Numbered from the stretch's first letter, positions 1 through 8,462 are shown. The stretch: DNA of 35,490 bases from Alphaproteobacteria bacterium (GCA_010032545.1 RGPT01000011.1:1-35490), one strand, 5' to 3'. The notes: generated from the sequence alone by a model not told the origin. Numbers and translations: made by a program.

Positions 1-1845
1 GCCCACCTTGATGTAGGCGGCGAAGTAAGGCTGGTGGTTGGTGAGAATGCGGGTGTCGAAGACGTACTCGTCGGCGACCTTCTGCCAGCCGCCGTTGATC
101 AGATAGTGCCACGCGAGGCGGCCCAGCACGGTCGCCGGCACTTTTGGTGGGGGCGGCGGTGCGTCGGCGGCGGGCGTGGTGCCGGGCGCGGCGCCCGGGG
201 AGGCGCCCGTCATTCCCGGCGGCGGCTTGTCGTTGGGTTCAGTCTCCTTCGGCGCCGTCGGATCGGACTGCTCGCCGGCAAAGAAGAACTGGTCGCGATA
301 GTCGGAGAGGATCTGCGGCAGATCCGAGGTGTCGACCTTGAAGCCGGGATAGTAGATCTCGTCGAACGACATCGCCTTGGTGTGGGCGTTGAGCTGGGCG
401 ATCTCGGCTGCCGTAAAGCCGTCGCGCTTGTAGAGGACGGTCGCGGTCGAGAGATAGGACGACACGACGTAGAACTTCTGGGCGACGTCCTTGCCGCCGT
501 CTATGTCACGCGCCGCGGCCACCATGGTGGCGTAGAGCTTCAGCACCGACTTGGGCGGCTCTTCCTTGTTCCACATCGTGACCGAGAGGACGCCGCCGGG
601 GGTGAGCGCGCGCATGTAGGCAGTCATGGCTTCGCGCGTGTAGGAATACTTCTCGACGATAGAGAAGCCACCCGGGCTCGACAGGCCGGCCGAATCGGCC
701 AGCGACAGGTCGATGATGTCGTAGCGGTTCTTGGTGCCGGCGACATAGAGCCGGCCATCGAAATCGATGACGGTGACCTTGGGATTGCGCAGCACGTCGC
801 CGGTGAAGTCGCGCAGGCCCTTGTCCTCGCGGAACGCAGTCAGCAGCGCGGGATTGCCTTCCGCCACCGTGACGTGCCTGGAGCCCGGATAGAACATCGG
901 CAAATAGCGGAAATACGGTGTCTCGTCGGCCGGCAGGTCTTTTATGACGCCCGCCGGTCCCTCCGAGTCGATGTAGAGACCGAGATAGGCGTTGGACGGC
1001 ATCTTCGGGACGTTGAAGGCGGCGTTGTCGGACTGGCCGGGCGCGAAGTGGAGATAGGAGCTGGAGTAGACTTCCAGGTAGCCGAACGGCGAAGCGCGCT
1101 CGTAGGTGCGCACCGCGTCCGGGAACTTGCGGGCGTAGGACACGCCCTTGTAGTCCGAGACCGCGAGCTTGGGGATGCCGAGCAGCGGCGGTGCCGCGTA
1201 GTGGGCGGCCGCCGACAGAATGGCGACACCCACGATGGCGGCAATGCCGCGGCGGTCGGCCAGCGCCACGAACCACAGCACGCCACCGGCCAGCCACAGC
1301 AGCAGCGGCGCCATGATGAGATCGTCGGGCTTGAAGAAGTACATGGCGAGCAGCACGGAAAGCCCGCACAGGCCCGAGCCGACGAGGTCGGCGAAGTAGA
1401 CGCGGCTGAAAGTCTTCTGCGCCTTCAGGAAGACGACGCCGAGGTAGAGCGCACCGGCCAGGAACGGCAGGAAGTAGAGCACGAAGTTGGCGAGCAGGCG
1501 CCACTTCTGCATCGGATCGGAGATCAGGAAGATGGCGTTGAACGGCACCTGCTGGGCGGCGAGGTTGCACACCACCATGAGCGGCCCGAAGGCGAGCAGC
1601 GCACCCTTGACCGCGCCCTGCCAGTGGCGCTCGAACCAGCCCTTGCCGACGCACATGACGGCACTGGTGAGGCCGAAGCCGAACATGGCGAGGCTGACGA
1701 CCAGCGAGCCGAAGTGGGCCCAGCTGCCGACCGAGAACACCCGCATGATGCCGATCTGCAGCGCGATGATGCTGCCGGCGACCAGTGCCACGGAAAGATA
1801 GAAGGAGAGCGACGGACGATTGTCGAAGTCGACGGAGACGGTCAA
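1..1845 (-). CDS. Membrane-anchored spermidine-synthase-like protein, C-terminus cut by window edge
   Basis: At least 615 residues, open to the left edge. The first ~215 residues carry six or seven hydrophobic segments, including a YFADLVGSGLC stretch like that of membrane-linked spermine/spermidine synthase relatives. The rest is soluble and keeps the outline of the synthase Rossmann fold: a VTVAEGNP-like strand, VTVIDFDGRLY, YDIIDLSLAD and TPGGVLSVTMWN. A proline/alanine-rich low-complexity stretch (with PPPPP) sits near residue 565, before the last visible ~40 residues. Real polyamine synthesis is doubtful because the usual acidic substrate residues are not obvious, so a SAM- or nucleotide-binding membrane enzyme of unknown substrate is safer. 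The start is uncertain: TTG at 1845 has no good ribosome site and follows nine consecutive G bases on the plus strand. The frame stays open to 1926 with no ATG. It lies downstream of the PIMT gene on the same strand. Confidence 0.72.
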   Translation of the reverse strand, partial: MTVSVDFDNRPSLSFYLSVALVAGSIIALQIGIMRVFSVGSWAHFGSLVVSLAMFGFGLTSAVMCVGKGWFERHWQGAVKGALLAFGPLMVVCNLAAQQVPFNAIFLISDPMQKWRLLANFVLYFLPFLAGALYLGVVFLKAQKTFSRVYFADLVGSGLCGLSVLLAMYFFKPDDLIMAPLLLWLAGGVLWFVALADRRGIAAIVGVAILSAAAHYAAPPLLGIPKLAVSDYKGVSYARKFPDAVRTYERASPFGYLEVYSSSYLHFAPGQSDNAAFNVPKMPSNAYLGLYIDSEGPAGVIKDLPADETPYFRYLPMFYPGSRHVTVAEGNPALLTAFREDKGLRDFTGDVLRNPKVTVIDFDGRLYVAGTKNRYDIIDLSLADSAGLSSPGGFSIVEKYSYTREAMTAYMRALTPGGVLSVTMWNKEEPPKSVLKLYATMVAAARDIDGGKDVAQKFYVVSSYLSTATVLYKRDGFTAAEIAQLNAHTKAMSFDEIYYPGFKVDTSDLPQILSDYRDQFFFAGEQSDPTAPKETEPNDKPPPGMTGASPGAAPGTTPAADAPPPPPKVPATVLGRLAWHYLINGGWQKVADEYVFDTRILTNHQPYFAAYIKVG

Positions 1846-1889
1846 GGGGGGGGGCTCCGTTGTTGTTGGGCCGTCGTTGCGGCCGATCA

Positions 1890-1914
1890 GGGCCGCGCTT
1901 TCATGGCGCGGCCC
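1890..1914 (-). terminator. Perfect 9-bp GC stem-loop between PIMT and the synthase-like gene
   Basis: GGGCCGCGC at 1890-1898 is the exact reverse complement of 1906-1914, with a 7-nt loop. It lies 33 bases past the PIMT stop and about 45 bases before the next start on the same strand. There is no T-run after it in the direction of transcription, so it may be an attenuating or RNA-stabilising hairpin rather than a classical intrinsic terminator. Confidence 0.4.
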
Positions 1915-1947
1915 CGTCTCGTTCGTTCAGGCGTAGCGCCGTTCGCG

Positions 1948-2737
1948 TCAGCGGTTGTGGCTGCCGACGATCTTGTCGCCCTCGAGCTTGGTGAAGGGCA
2001 CGAACGGCACGATCTTGCCGCCATAGATGTCCTCACGGCTGGTCGTGATCGACCCATCGGCACCCTGGGTCTTGGAGACCTTGAGCACGCGCTGGGCGCC
2101 CGGCGGACCGACCGGGATGACCATGAGGCCGCCGGTCTTGAGCTGCTGCAGGAGCGGCGGCGGCACGTGATCGATGCCGCAGGTCACGATGATCTTGTCG
2201 AACGGACCCGCCTCTTCCCAGCCGTAGTAGCCGTCGGAGTTCTTGGTCTTGATGTGCTTGTATTCGGTGTAGCCCTTGTCGATCAGCTTGTCGTACAGCG
2301 CGCGCGTGCGCTGGGCGAGCGGGGCGATGATCTCGATCGTGTAGGCGTTTTCCGTAAGGTTGGCGATGTAGGCCGACTGCACGCCCGACCCGGTGCCGAT
2401 CTCGAGCACCTTCTCGCCGCGCTTGACGTCGATCACGTTGGTCATGCGGCCCTGCAGATGCGGGCCGGACATGGTGACGCCGTAGCCGATGTCGAGGAAG
2501 GCATGCTCGTAGGCGCGCTTGTGGATCGCGGCGCTCACCGAGGCGAACTCCTCGCGCGGCGTTAGCAGGAAGGCGCGGATGGTGGCGGGGCCCCAGATGT
2601 CCTTGTTCTTGAGCATCGCCTGGAAACGGTCCCAGCGCTGGCCGAGGAAGACGGGATCCTGTCGCGGCGAACGCCGGCGACACAACACTGGCCGCGGCGA
2701 GGGCCGCCGTACCAGAGACGAAAGTGCGCCTCTTCAA
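1948..2737 (-). CDS. Exported protein-L-isoaspartate O-methyltransferase-like protein, frameshifted after the signal peptide
   Basis: The catalytic part is a PIMT-family SAM methyltransferase. Motif I is VLEIGTGSGVQSAYIANL, followed by YTIEIIAPLA, FDKIIVTCGIDHVPPPLLQQL and GGLMVIPVGPPG. PIMT enzymes methylate isoaspartyl residues to repair aged proteins. The likely true start is TTG at 2737, seven bases after an AAGGAGGA ribosome site. It opens a 25-residue Tat/Sec-type signal peptide (MKRRTFVSG...SPAFAA), which points to a periplasmic enzyme. That peptide is one frame away from the catalytic domain. Removing one base at about 2662 joins them as ...AFAA-QDPVFLGQRW. The catalytic frame itself is open from 2688 and could start internally, giving a cytoplasmic protein. 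The sequence cannot separate a sequencing error from a real mutation. Confidence 0.75.
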
Positions 2738-2950
2738 GATATTCCTCCTTGGCGCGGACCCCGTGAGAAGGGGGGCGAACGCGCCGGAAGAGCCCGGCGA
2801 GTCGGGGGCGACCGCGCAAACAGTAGATACGTGAAATGTGGCGAATTTGCCAGTGCGACACGAGGGCGACGGGCGCGTAGTGCAGGTGCTTGGTCGGCTT
2901 GCGGCACCATGTTACGGGTGGCGGAACAACACTGAAAACGTGAGGAAGCC

Positions 2951-3955
2951 ATGACCCGCCGCCTTTCCCGCCGCGCCACCCTGGTTGGCGCTACCGCCCT
3001 GCCCATGGCCGGCCTTCTGCCCGCCGGTCTTGGGGCGCAGTCGCCCTGGAAGCCCAGCCAGGCGGTCAAGATCGTCGTGCCGGCGGCCCCGGGCGGCACC
3101 ACCGACATCGTGGGCCGCCTGCTTGCCGCCCATCTCCAGCAGGCCTGGGGCCAGTCCTGCGTGGTCGACAACAAATCCGGTGCCGGCGGCGTCATCGGCT
3201 CCACCGAAGTCGTCAAATCGGCTCCCGACGGCAACACCATCCTCATGGGCAACATCGGCCCGCAGTCGATTGCCTATTCGCTCTACCGCAACATGCCCTA
3301 CGCGCCGGCGGCCCTGATCCCGGTGTCGTGCGTCATCACGGCACCCAACGTCCTGGTGGTGCATCCCTCGGTTCCCGCCACGACCGTACCGGAGTTCGTG
3401 GCCTGGCTGAAGGCGCAGAACGGCAAGGCGTCCTACGCCTCGTCGGGCACCGGCCAGTCGCCCCACCTGTCGGGTGCTTGGTTCCTCCAGCTGACGGGCA
3501 CCAAGGCCGAGCACATCCCCTATCGGGGCGCTGCGCCAGCGCTGCAGGACCTGACGGCGGGCGTCACCCAGTTCTTCTTCGACAACCTCACCACGGCGAT
3601 CGAATTCGTGCGCGCCGGGAAGCTGCGGGCGCTCGGCCTCACCTCCAAGGAACGCAATCCGCTCACGCCGGATCTCGTGCCGATCTGCGAGACCATGCCC
3701 GAGCTAAGGCCGTTCGACGTCTCGACCTGGTTCGGTGTCTTCCTGCCCGCCAACACCCCCCGGCCGGTCGTCGACTCGCTCAATGCCCAGATTAAGCTGT
3801 GGCTGGACGACGAGAAGACCAAGGAGCGCTTCAAGACCATGGCCGGCTTCCCCGCCTACGGCACGCCGGAGCAGTTCAACGGCTTCGTCAACGCCCAGAT
3901 CGCCCAATGGAAGGGCGTCATCGACAAGGAAGGGCTGAAGCTCGACGTGAACTGA
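2951..3955 (+). CDS. Bug-type (TTT) periplasmic solute-binding protein
   Basis: 334 residues. The N-terminus is a twin-arginine-type signal peptide (RRATLVGATALPMAGLLPAGLGAQ). The mature part starts SPWKPSQAVKIVVPAAPGG, the strand and glycine loop typical of Bug receptors, and continues with DIVGRLLAAHL, DNKSGAGGVIG and the YRGAAPALQDLTAG ligand-loop region. Bug proteins bind carboxylates, amides or aromatic acids for tripartite tricarboxylate transporters. No TctA or TctB membrane partner is present, so this is an orphan receptor, as is common in this family. GAGGAAGCC before the ATG serves as ribosome site. It diverges from the PIMT gene across 213 bases in which I see no clear operator, and converges on the PaaK-like ligase with a 15-base gap. 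Confidence 0.9.
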   Translation: MTRRLSRRATLVGATALPMAGLLPAGLGAQSPWKPSQAVKIVVPAAPGGTTDIVGRLLAAHLQQAWGQSCVVDNKSGAGGVIGSTEVVKSAPDGNTILMGNIGPQSIAYSLYRNMPYAPAALIPVSCVITAPNVLVVHPSVPATTVPEFVAWLKAQNGKASYASSGTGQSPHLSGAWFLQLTGTKAEHIPYRGAAPALQDLTAGVTQFFFDNLTTAIEFVRAGKLRALGLTSKERNPLTPDLVPICETMPELRPFDVSTWFGVFLPANTPRPVVDSLNAQIKLWLDDEKTKERFKTMAGFPAYGTPEQFNGFVNAQIAQWKGVIDKEGLKLDVN

Positions 3956-3970
3956 GGGTTGTTCCAGCCC

Positions 3971-5218
3971 TCACGTATATTTTCTGACGTCGTCGATCAC
4001 CTTGCCGTCGTTGGGCAGCGAACCTGGCTGGGCGAACTCGACCTTGCCGCCGACCTTGCAAACCGTGCGCACGGTGGCCGCCAGCGCCTCCGCCAGCGCC
4101 GGCGCGGTATCGGAGCTCTCGGCCTTCAGCGTCATGACGTCGGCCTGGTTCACCCAGTCGACGACCAGGCGCAGGCGGCCAAGGCCTGGATGCTTTCTGG
4201 CGATCTCGGCGATCTGTTCGGGATCGACGAACATGCCGCGCACCTTGGTGCGCTGGTCGGCGCGGCCCATCCATCCCTTTATGCGCATGTTGGTGCGCCC
4301 GCAGGGGCTGGGCCCCGCCAGCACCGCCGACATGTCGCCGGTGCCGAAGCGGATCAGCGGATAGGCGCGGTTGAAGGTGGTGACGACCACTTCGCCGACG
4401 TCGCCCTCGGGCACCGGATCGCCGGTGCCGGGCCGCACGATCTCGACGATCGCGCCCTCGTCGACCGTCATGCCCTCGATGGCCCCTCCGATTCCCGGGG
4501 ACTCGTAGGCGATGGTGCCGAGGTCGGCGGTACCATAGCTCTGCAGGCAGGTCATGCCCTTCTCGACAAACATCTGACGCAGGCTGGGCGGCAACGCCTC
4601 GGCGCCGACGAAGGCATGCCTGATCGAGGAGATGTCCTTGCCCAGTTCGGCCGCCTTCTCTATCAGGATTTTCAGGAACGAAGGCGTACCGACATAGCCC
4701 GAAGGCCGGATCGCGGCGATGGCATCGAGCTGCAGCTCGGTGTTTCCGACACCGCCTGGCACCACGGCGCAGCCCAGCGCGCGGAGCGCCGACTCCATCA
4801 TGATGCCGGCCGGAGTGAGGTGATAGGAAAACGTGTTGTAGACGACGTCGCCCGGCCGAAAGCCGGCCGCATGCATGGCGCGGGCGCCGCGGAAATAGTC
4901 GGGCTCGTCGGTGTCGATCTCGAAAATAGGGCCGGGCGACATGAAGACGTGGCGCACCCGGCTCATCGGCACGGTGATCAGGCCGCCCATCGGCGGGTTC
5001 TTCTTCTGGACCTCACCCAGCATCGACTTGCGCAGCACCGGCAGCTTCGCAAGCGCCGCACGCGACGTGACCGATGCGGGATCCACATCCTTCAGCCAGG
5101 TGGCGAAAAAGGGCGCATTGGCCGTGGCATGGGCGATCTGCTGCGGCAGGGCCGTCATCAGTGCCTTGTCGCGCTCGGCCGGCGTGCGGGTTTCCAGCGT
5201 GTCGTAGTGCTTTGACAT
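3971..5218 (-). CDS. Phenylacetate-CoA ligase (PaaK-like) family protein
   Basis: 415 residues from the ATG at 5218, preceded by AGGGAA. The open frame continues upstream to 5338, but that stretch lies in the promoter region and shows no family-like sequence. Features of the PaaK branch of adenylate-forming enzymes are visible: the VFMSPGPIFEIDTDEPDYFRG segment, SYHLTPAGIMMESALRALG, GYVGTPSFLKILIEKA, AEALPPSLRQ, QSYGTADLGTIAYE, YPLIRFGTGDMS and RIKGWMGRADQRTKVRGMFV. It should activate an aryl or other carboxylic acid with CoA and ATP. The substrate cannot be read from the sequence, and no paaABCDE genes are nearby. It diverges from the AhpD-like gene across a 103-base promoter region with a strong inverted repeat. 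Confidence 0.86.
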   Translation of the reverse strand: MSKHYDTLETRTPAERDKALMTALPQQIAHATANAPFFATWLKDVDPASVTSRAALAKLPVLRKSMLGEVQKKNPPMGGLITVPMSRVRHVFMSPGPIFEIDTDEPDYFRGARAMHAAGFRPGDVVYNTFSYHLTPAGIMMESALRALGCAVVPGGVGNTELQLDAIAAIRPSGYVGTPSFLKILIEKAAELGKDISSIRHAFVGAEALPPSLRQMFVEKGMTCLQSYGTADLGTIAYESPGIGGAIEGMTVDEGAIVEIVRPGTGDPVPEGDVGEVVVTTFNRAYPLIRFGTGDMSAVLAGPSPCGRTNMRIKGWMGRADQRTKVRGMFVDPEQIAEIARKHPGLGRLRLVVDWVNQADVMTLKAESSDTAPALAEALAATVRTVCKVGGKVEFAQPGSLPNDGKVIDDVRKYT

Positions 5219-5267
5219 GGCGGCGCGTTCCCTAGTTTGGCGGCGACCGTAGACTGGACGGGTGGTC

Positions 5268-5295
5268 TTGAAAACAATATCAGAGTACTGATATT
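5268..5295 (+). promoter_or_regulatory. Predicted promoter of the AhpD-like gene, overlapped by an inverted repeat
   Basis: TTGAAA at 5268-5273 and GATATT at 5290-5295 form a sigma70-like pair with 16-base spacing. A GGAGA ribosome site follows before the ATG at 5322. The -10 element lies inside the right arm of the inverted repeat at 5275-5296, which is the usual geometry of a repressor-controlled promoter. Confidence 0.4.
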
Positions 5296-5296
5296 G
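5275..5296. promoter_or_regulatory. Perfect inverted repeat, likely operator in the divergent PaaK-like/AhpD-like promoter
   Basis: The left arm CAATATCAG (5275-5283) and right arm CTGATATTG (5288-5296) are exact reverse complements around a 4-base AGTA centre. The element is AT-rich in GC-rich surroundings and lies 57 bases before the ligase start and 25 before the AhpD-like start. It fits a dimeric TetR-, MarR- or GntR-type regulator, but no regulator gene is in the window and I cannot name the family. Confidence 0.6.
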
Positions 5297-5321
5297 TGCG
5301 GCGAACACCGGAGACCGATCG

Positions 5322-5804
5322 ATGAGCAACGTCCGCATCGCCTACGACAGCTTCGCCAAGGCCGCGCCCGCCGCCCAAGCCGCCCTGCTGGCCATGGGCA
5401 ACGCGGCCGACGAGTCGGGCCTCGACAAGGAGATCGTGGAACTGGCCAAGCTGCGCGTCTCGCAGATCAACAACTGCGCCTTCTGCCTGCAGATCCATCT
5501 CAACGTCTCGCGCAAGCTCGGAATCGCCCGGGAAAAACTCGACCTGGTGGCGACCTGGCACGAAGCCGGCATCTTCTCAGAACGCGAGTGCGCCGCACTT
5601 GCCTGGGCCGAGGCGCTGACGCAGCTGGCCGGCCACAGCATTTCCGATGCTGCCTATGACCAGGTGCGCCGCCACTTCAGCGAGAGCGAGCTGGTGTTCC
5701 TGAGCACGGCGATCGCCGCCATCAACGCCTGGAACCGGCTGGGGGCTGCTTTCCACTTCGCTCCTCCGATTCCCGGAAAGGCTGCGGTCAGCAAGGCCGC
5801 CTGA
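5322..5804 (+). CDS. Carboxymuconolactone decarboxylase/AhpD-like family protein
   Basis: 160 residues. The core LAKLRVSQINNCAFCLQIHLNVSRKLGI contains the AhpD redox/proton-relay signature, with Cys52, Cys55 and His59. The C-terminal helices (ECAALAWAEALTQLAG, SESELVFLSTAIAAINAWNRLGAAF) also match the all-alpha CMD fold. With the CxxC present, an alkylhydroperoxidase-like disulfide reductase role is more likely than true lactone decarboxylation. The ATG is preceded by GGAGACCGATCG. The gene diverges from the PaaK-like ligase, and the inverted repeat over the shared promoter suggests co-regulation with it. Confidence 0.88.
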   Translation: MSNVRIAYDSFAKAAPAAQAALLAMGNAADESGLDKEIVELAKLRVSQINNCAFCLQIHLNVSRKLGIAREKLDLVATWHEAGIFSERECAALAWAEALTQLAGHSISDAAYDQVRRHFSESELVFLSTAIAAINAWNRLGAAFHFAPPIPGKAAVSKAA

Positions 5805-5834
5805 GCCTTACCTCGCGGGTAATTGCCCGGGCCG

Positions 5835-6236
5835 ATGGCGAGCGCCCAGACTGCCGGCATGTCGATCATCGCCCTCGTGCCCCTGGCCTTCGCCATCGTC
5901 GCGGTCATCCATCTGCTGCCGATCGCGCCCGTCTTCTTCCCGCAGACCCTGACTCGGCTCTACGACATCGCACCGGGCGACGACACCCTGCTGGTGCTGC
6001 TGCGCCATCGCGCCGTGCTGCTGGCGCTGGTCGGCGTCCTTTGCCTGTGGGCCGCGTGGTCGATGCCTGTGCGACCGGCCGCCCTGCTGGCCGCAACGGT
6101 CAATATTGCGGCATTCCTGGGCTTCTACGCGCTCTATGGCACTCCGACCGGCGCGTTGCGGACGATCGCGATCTTCGACCTGATTGCACTGCCGCCACTT
6201 GCTTTCGCGGCATGGACCACGCTGATGCGTGGCTAG
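5835..6236 (+). CDS. Small four-helix membrane protein of unknown function
   Basis: About 133 residues with four hydrophobic stretches: IIALVPLAFAIVAVIHLLP, AVLLALVGVLCLWAAW, AALLAATVNIAAFLGFYALY and IAIFDLIALPPLAFAAW. No catalytic motif is recognisable. The start is uncertain among TTG 5823, ATG 5835 and ATG 5859, none with a strong ribosome site. ATG 5859 would begin MSIIALVPLAF and give a compact four-helix protein. It follows the AhpD-like gene by 30 bases, so the two may be co-transcribed. Its stop overlaps the convergent livF stop by four bases. Confidence 0.66.
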   Translation: MASAQTAGMSIIALVPLAFAIVAVIHLLPIAPVFFPQTLTRLYDIAPGDDTLLVLLRHRAVLLALVGVLCLWAAWSMPVRPAALLAATVNIAAFLGFYALYGTPTGALRTIAIFDLIALPPLAFAAWTTLMRG

Positions 6237-7063
6237 AGCCAGCGCTTGCGCCGGCGGTAGTGCTTGACGTCGCGGAACGAGCGGCGGCCCTCGCCGCCGA
6301 CGCCGAGGTAGAATTCCTTCACATCCTCGTTTTCGCGCAAGGCTGCTGCAGCGCCGTCAAGCACGATACGGCCATTTTCCAGGATGTAGCCGTAGTGGGC
6401 GAAGCGCAGCGCCACGTTGGTGTTCTGCTCGGCCAGCAGGATGGAAACCCTCTCCTGCTCGTTGAGATTCTTCACGATATCGAAGATCTCCTCGACAAGC
6501 TGCGGCGCCAGTCCCATCGACGGCTCGTCGAGCAGGATGGTGGTGGGCCGGCTCATCAGCGCACGGCCGATCGCCGTCATTTGCTGCTCGCCGCCCGAAG
6601 TGTAGCCGGCCAGGCTGGTGCGCCGTTCCCGGAGCCGCGGGAAGTAGTGGTAGACCTTCTCTAGGTCGTCGGCGATCTGGCGGCGCTTGCTGCCGTGGAT
6701 GAAGGCGCCGGTCAGCAGGTTCTCCTCGACCGTGAGGTGGCCGAAGCAGTGCCTTCCCTCCATCACCTGGATGACGCCGCGCCGCACGAGATCGTTGGGC
6801 GTGAGCCCGTCGACCCGCTCGCCGCGGCAGTGGATCTGGCCCTTGGTGACCTCGCCGCGCTCGCTGCGCAGCAGGTTGGAGATCGCCTTCAGGGTGGTCG
6901 ACTTGCCGGCGCCGTTGCCGCCCAGCAGCGCCACGATACCACCCTCGGGCACCGTCAGCGACACGCCCTTCAACACCAGGATGACGTGGTTGTAGATCAC
7001 CTCGATGTTGGCGACGTCGATGACGTTGACCGGCGCGATCGCCGGGGCGGCAGGGGCGCTCAT
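6233..7063 (-). CDS. livF: LivF-type ABC transporter ATP-binding protein
   Basis: 276 residues from the ATG at 7063; the upstream open stretch to 7282 is antisense noise over the binding-protein gene. The nucleotide-binding domain is complete: Walker A GGNGAGKST, signature SGGEQQ, Walker B ILLDEPSMGL and a switch His region (LLAEQNTNVAL). The basic C-terminal tail (RRSFRDVKHYRRRKRWL) is typical of the LivF subgroup found beside acyl-CoA ligases. It is the last gene of the minus-strand cluster ligase-livG-livH-livM-binding protein-livF and should power uptake of branched-chain amino acids or organic acids through LivHM. The ribosome site is weak (GACAGG). Confidence 0.92.
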   Translation of the reverse strand: MSAPAAPAIAPVNVIDVANIEVIYNHVILVLKGVSLTVPEGGIVALLGGNGAGKSTTLKAISNLLRSERGEVTKGQIHCRGERVDGLTPNDLVRRGVIQVMEGRHCFGHLTVEENLLTGAFIHGSKRRQIADDLEKVYHYFPRLRERRTSLAGYTSGGEQQMTAIGRALMSRPTTILLDEPSMGLAPQLVEEIFDIVKNLNEQERVSILLAEQNTNVALRFAHYGYILENGRIVLDGAAAALRENEDVKEFYLGVGGEGRRSFRDVKHYRRRKRWL

Positions 7064-7130
7064 TGCAGGATGCCTGTCGTAAAGAGGAAGCCCCCTCGCC
7101 CGTCGGGGCGAGGGGTTCGGTCCCTGGAGA

Positions 7131-8462
7131 TCAGCTCTCCTTGGAGCAGTCGCGCGGCGCGATCTTCTTTTCGTCGGCGTACTTGGCCGAGATGTCACGC
7201 ACCATGGGCGCCAGCAGCTTGTCGTCACCCTCGTACCAGTCGGAGATGACCTTCCACTGCTTGCCGTCCCACTGCTGGACACGGCCGAAGCGCGTGCCCT
7301 CGTGGTCGCTGCACGAGATCTTGAGCGGCTTCAATGCGCCCTCGAAGCCCAACTCCTTGATGCGGGCTTCGCTGAGGTCGAGGTTTTCGAGGCCCCAGCG
7401 GATCTGCTCACCGGTCAACGGCTTGTTGCCGAACTTCTTCTGCGCGGTGCGGATCGCCTCGACACCGAGCATGGCGTTGACGAGGCCGCGGTTGTAGAGA
7501 ACGTCGTCAGCCTCGTCGGGCTTGGTCTGCGAGCCGTCCTTGCCGACCGCGAACTTGAGCATGTCGGCGTGAACCGGGAACTTGCCAGCGCCGTGCTGCA
7601 GCATCAACGCCTTGTAGCCGGCGGCCTGGTCGCCCGCCGGCAGCACGTCGGGTTCGGCGCCCGACCACCACACGCCCAGCATCTTGTCGCGCGGATAGCC
7701 GACAGCCGCCGCCTCCTTGACCGAGGTCGAGTTCATGACGCCCCAGCCCCACAGAAGGACGTAGTCGGGCCGCTGCTGGCGAATCTGCAGCCATTGCGAC
7801 TTCTGCTCTACGCCGGGATGGGTGACCGGCAGCAGGAGCAGCTCGAAGCCGAGCAGCTTGCTCATCTCCGTGAGCATCGGGATCGGCTCCTTGCCGTAGG
7901 GCGAGTCGTGGAAGACCAGCGCGATCTTCTTGCCCTTGAGCTTGTCGAACCCGCCCATCTCCTTGGCGATGTGCTGTACGGCGATGTTGGCGGCGGTCCA
8001 GTAGGTGCCCAGCAGCGGGAAGTTCCAGGGGAACACCGCGCCGTTGCGCGACTCCGAGCGGCCGTAACCCATGGTGATGATCGGAATCTTGTCGACCGGC
8101 GCCTTCTCGGTCAGAGCGAAGGTGATGCCTGTGCTCAGCGGATTGAAGAACGCCGCGCCGGTCGGGCCCTTGGCCTTGAGGCGCTCGTAGCACTCCACGC
8201 CCTTGTCGGTGGCGTAACCCGTCTCGCACTCCTCGAACAGGATCTTGACGCCGTTGATGCCGCCGTCGCGGGCGTTGATCATGCGATAGTAGTCGCCCAT
8301 GCCGTTGGCGAACGGAATCCCGTTCGGGGCGTAGGCGCCGGTCCTGTAGCTCAGCATCGGAATGAACTGCTCGTTCTGCGCGAGGGCCGGAACGGCGGTG
8401 CCGCCAAGCCCGACCGCAGCAGCCAGGGCCATGGCGGCCAGGCCGAAGGTCTTCTTTTCCAT
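7131..8462 (-). CDS. Periplasmic branched-chain amino acid/organic acid ABC-transporter binding protein
   Basis: 443 residues. The start is ATG 8462, nine bases after a strong AAGGAGG; the in-frame TTG at 8471 would be only one base from that site. A signal peptide (MEKKTFGLAAMALAAAVGLG...VPALAQ) precedes a periplasmic type-I receptor fold: EQFIPMLSYRTGAYAPNG, FANGMGDYYRMINARDGGINGVKI, GVECYERLKAKGP, IPIITMGYGRSES and KKIALVFHDSPYGKEPI. This long LivK-like subgroup accompanies acyl-CoA ligases, and its members often bind aromatic or fatty acids rather than leucine. The ligand here is unknown. It lies 67 bases before livF and 157 bases after livM. That second gap may hold a separate promoter or processing site, since binding proteins are usually made in excess. 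Confidence 0.9.
   Translation of the reverse strand: MEKKTFGLAAMALAAAVGLGGTAVPALAQNEQFIPMLSYRTGAYAPNGIPFANGMGDYYRMINARDGGINGVKILFEECETGYATDKGVECYERLKAKGPTGAAFFNPLSTGITFALTEKAPVDKIPIITMGYGRSESRNGAVFPWNFPLLGTYWTAANIAVQHIAKEMGGFDKLKGKKIALVFHDSPYGKEPIPMLTEMSKLLGFELLLLPVTHPGVEQKSQWLQIRQQRPDYVLLWGWGVMNSTSVKEAAAVGYPRDKMLGVWWSGAEPDVLPAGDQAAGYKALMLQHGAGKFPVHADMLKFAVGKDGSQTKPDEADDVLYNRGLVNAMLGVEAIRTAQKKFGNKPLTGEQIRWGLENLDLSEARIKELGFEGALKPLKISCSDHEGTRFGRVQQWDGKQWKVISDWYEGDDKLLAPMVRDISAKYADEKKIAPRDCSKES

Noticed and set aside
34-2565. Open plus-strand frame of 843 codons at the left end
   Set aside because: It is antisense to the synthase-like and PIMT genes, is Arg/Gly/His-rich without domain features, and reflects high-GC codon bias on the opposite strand.
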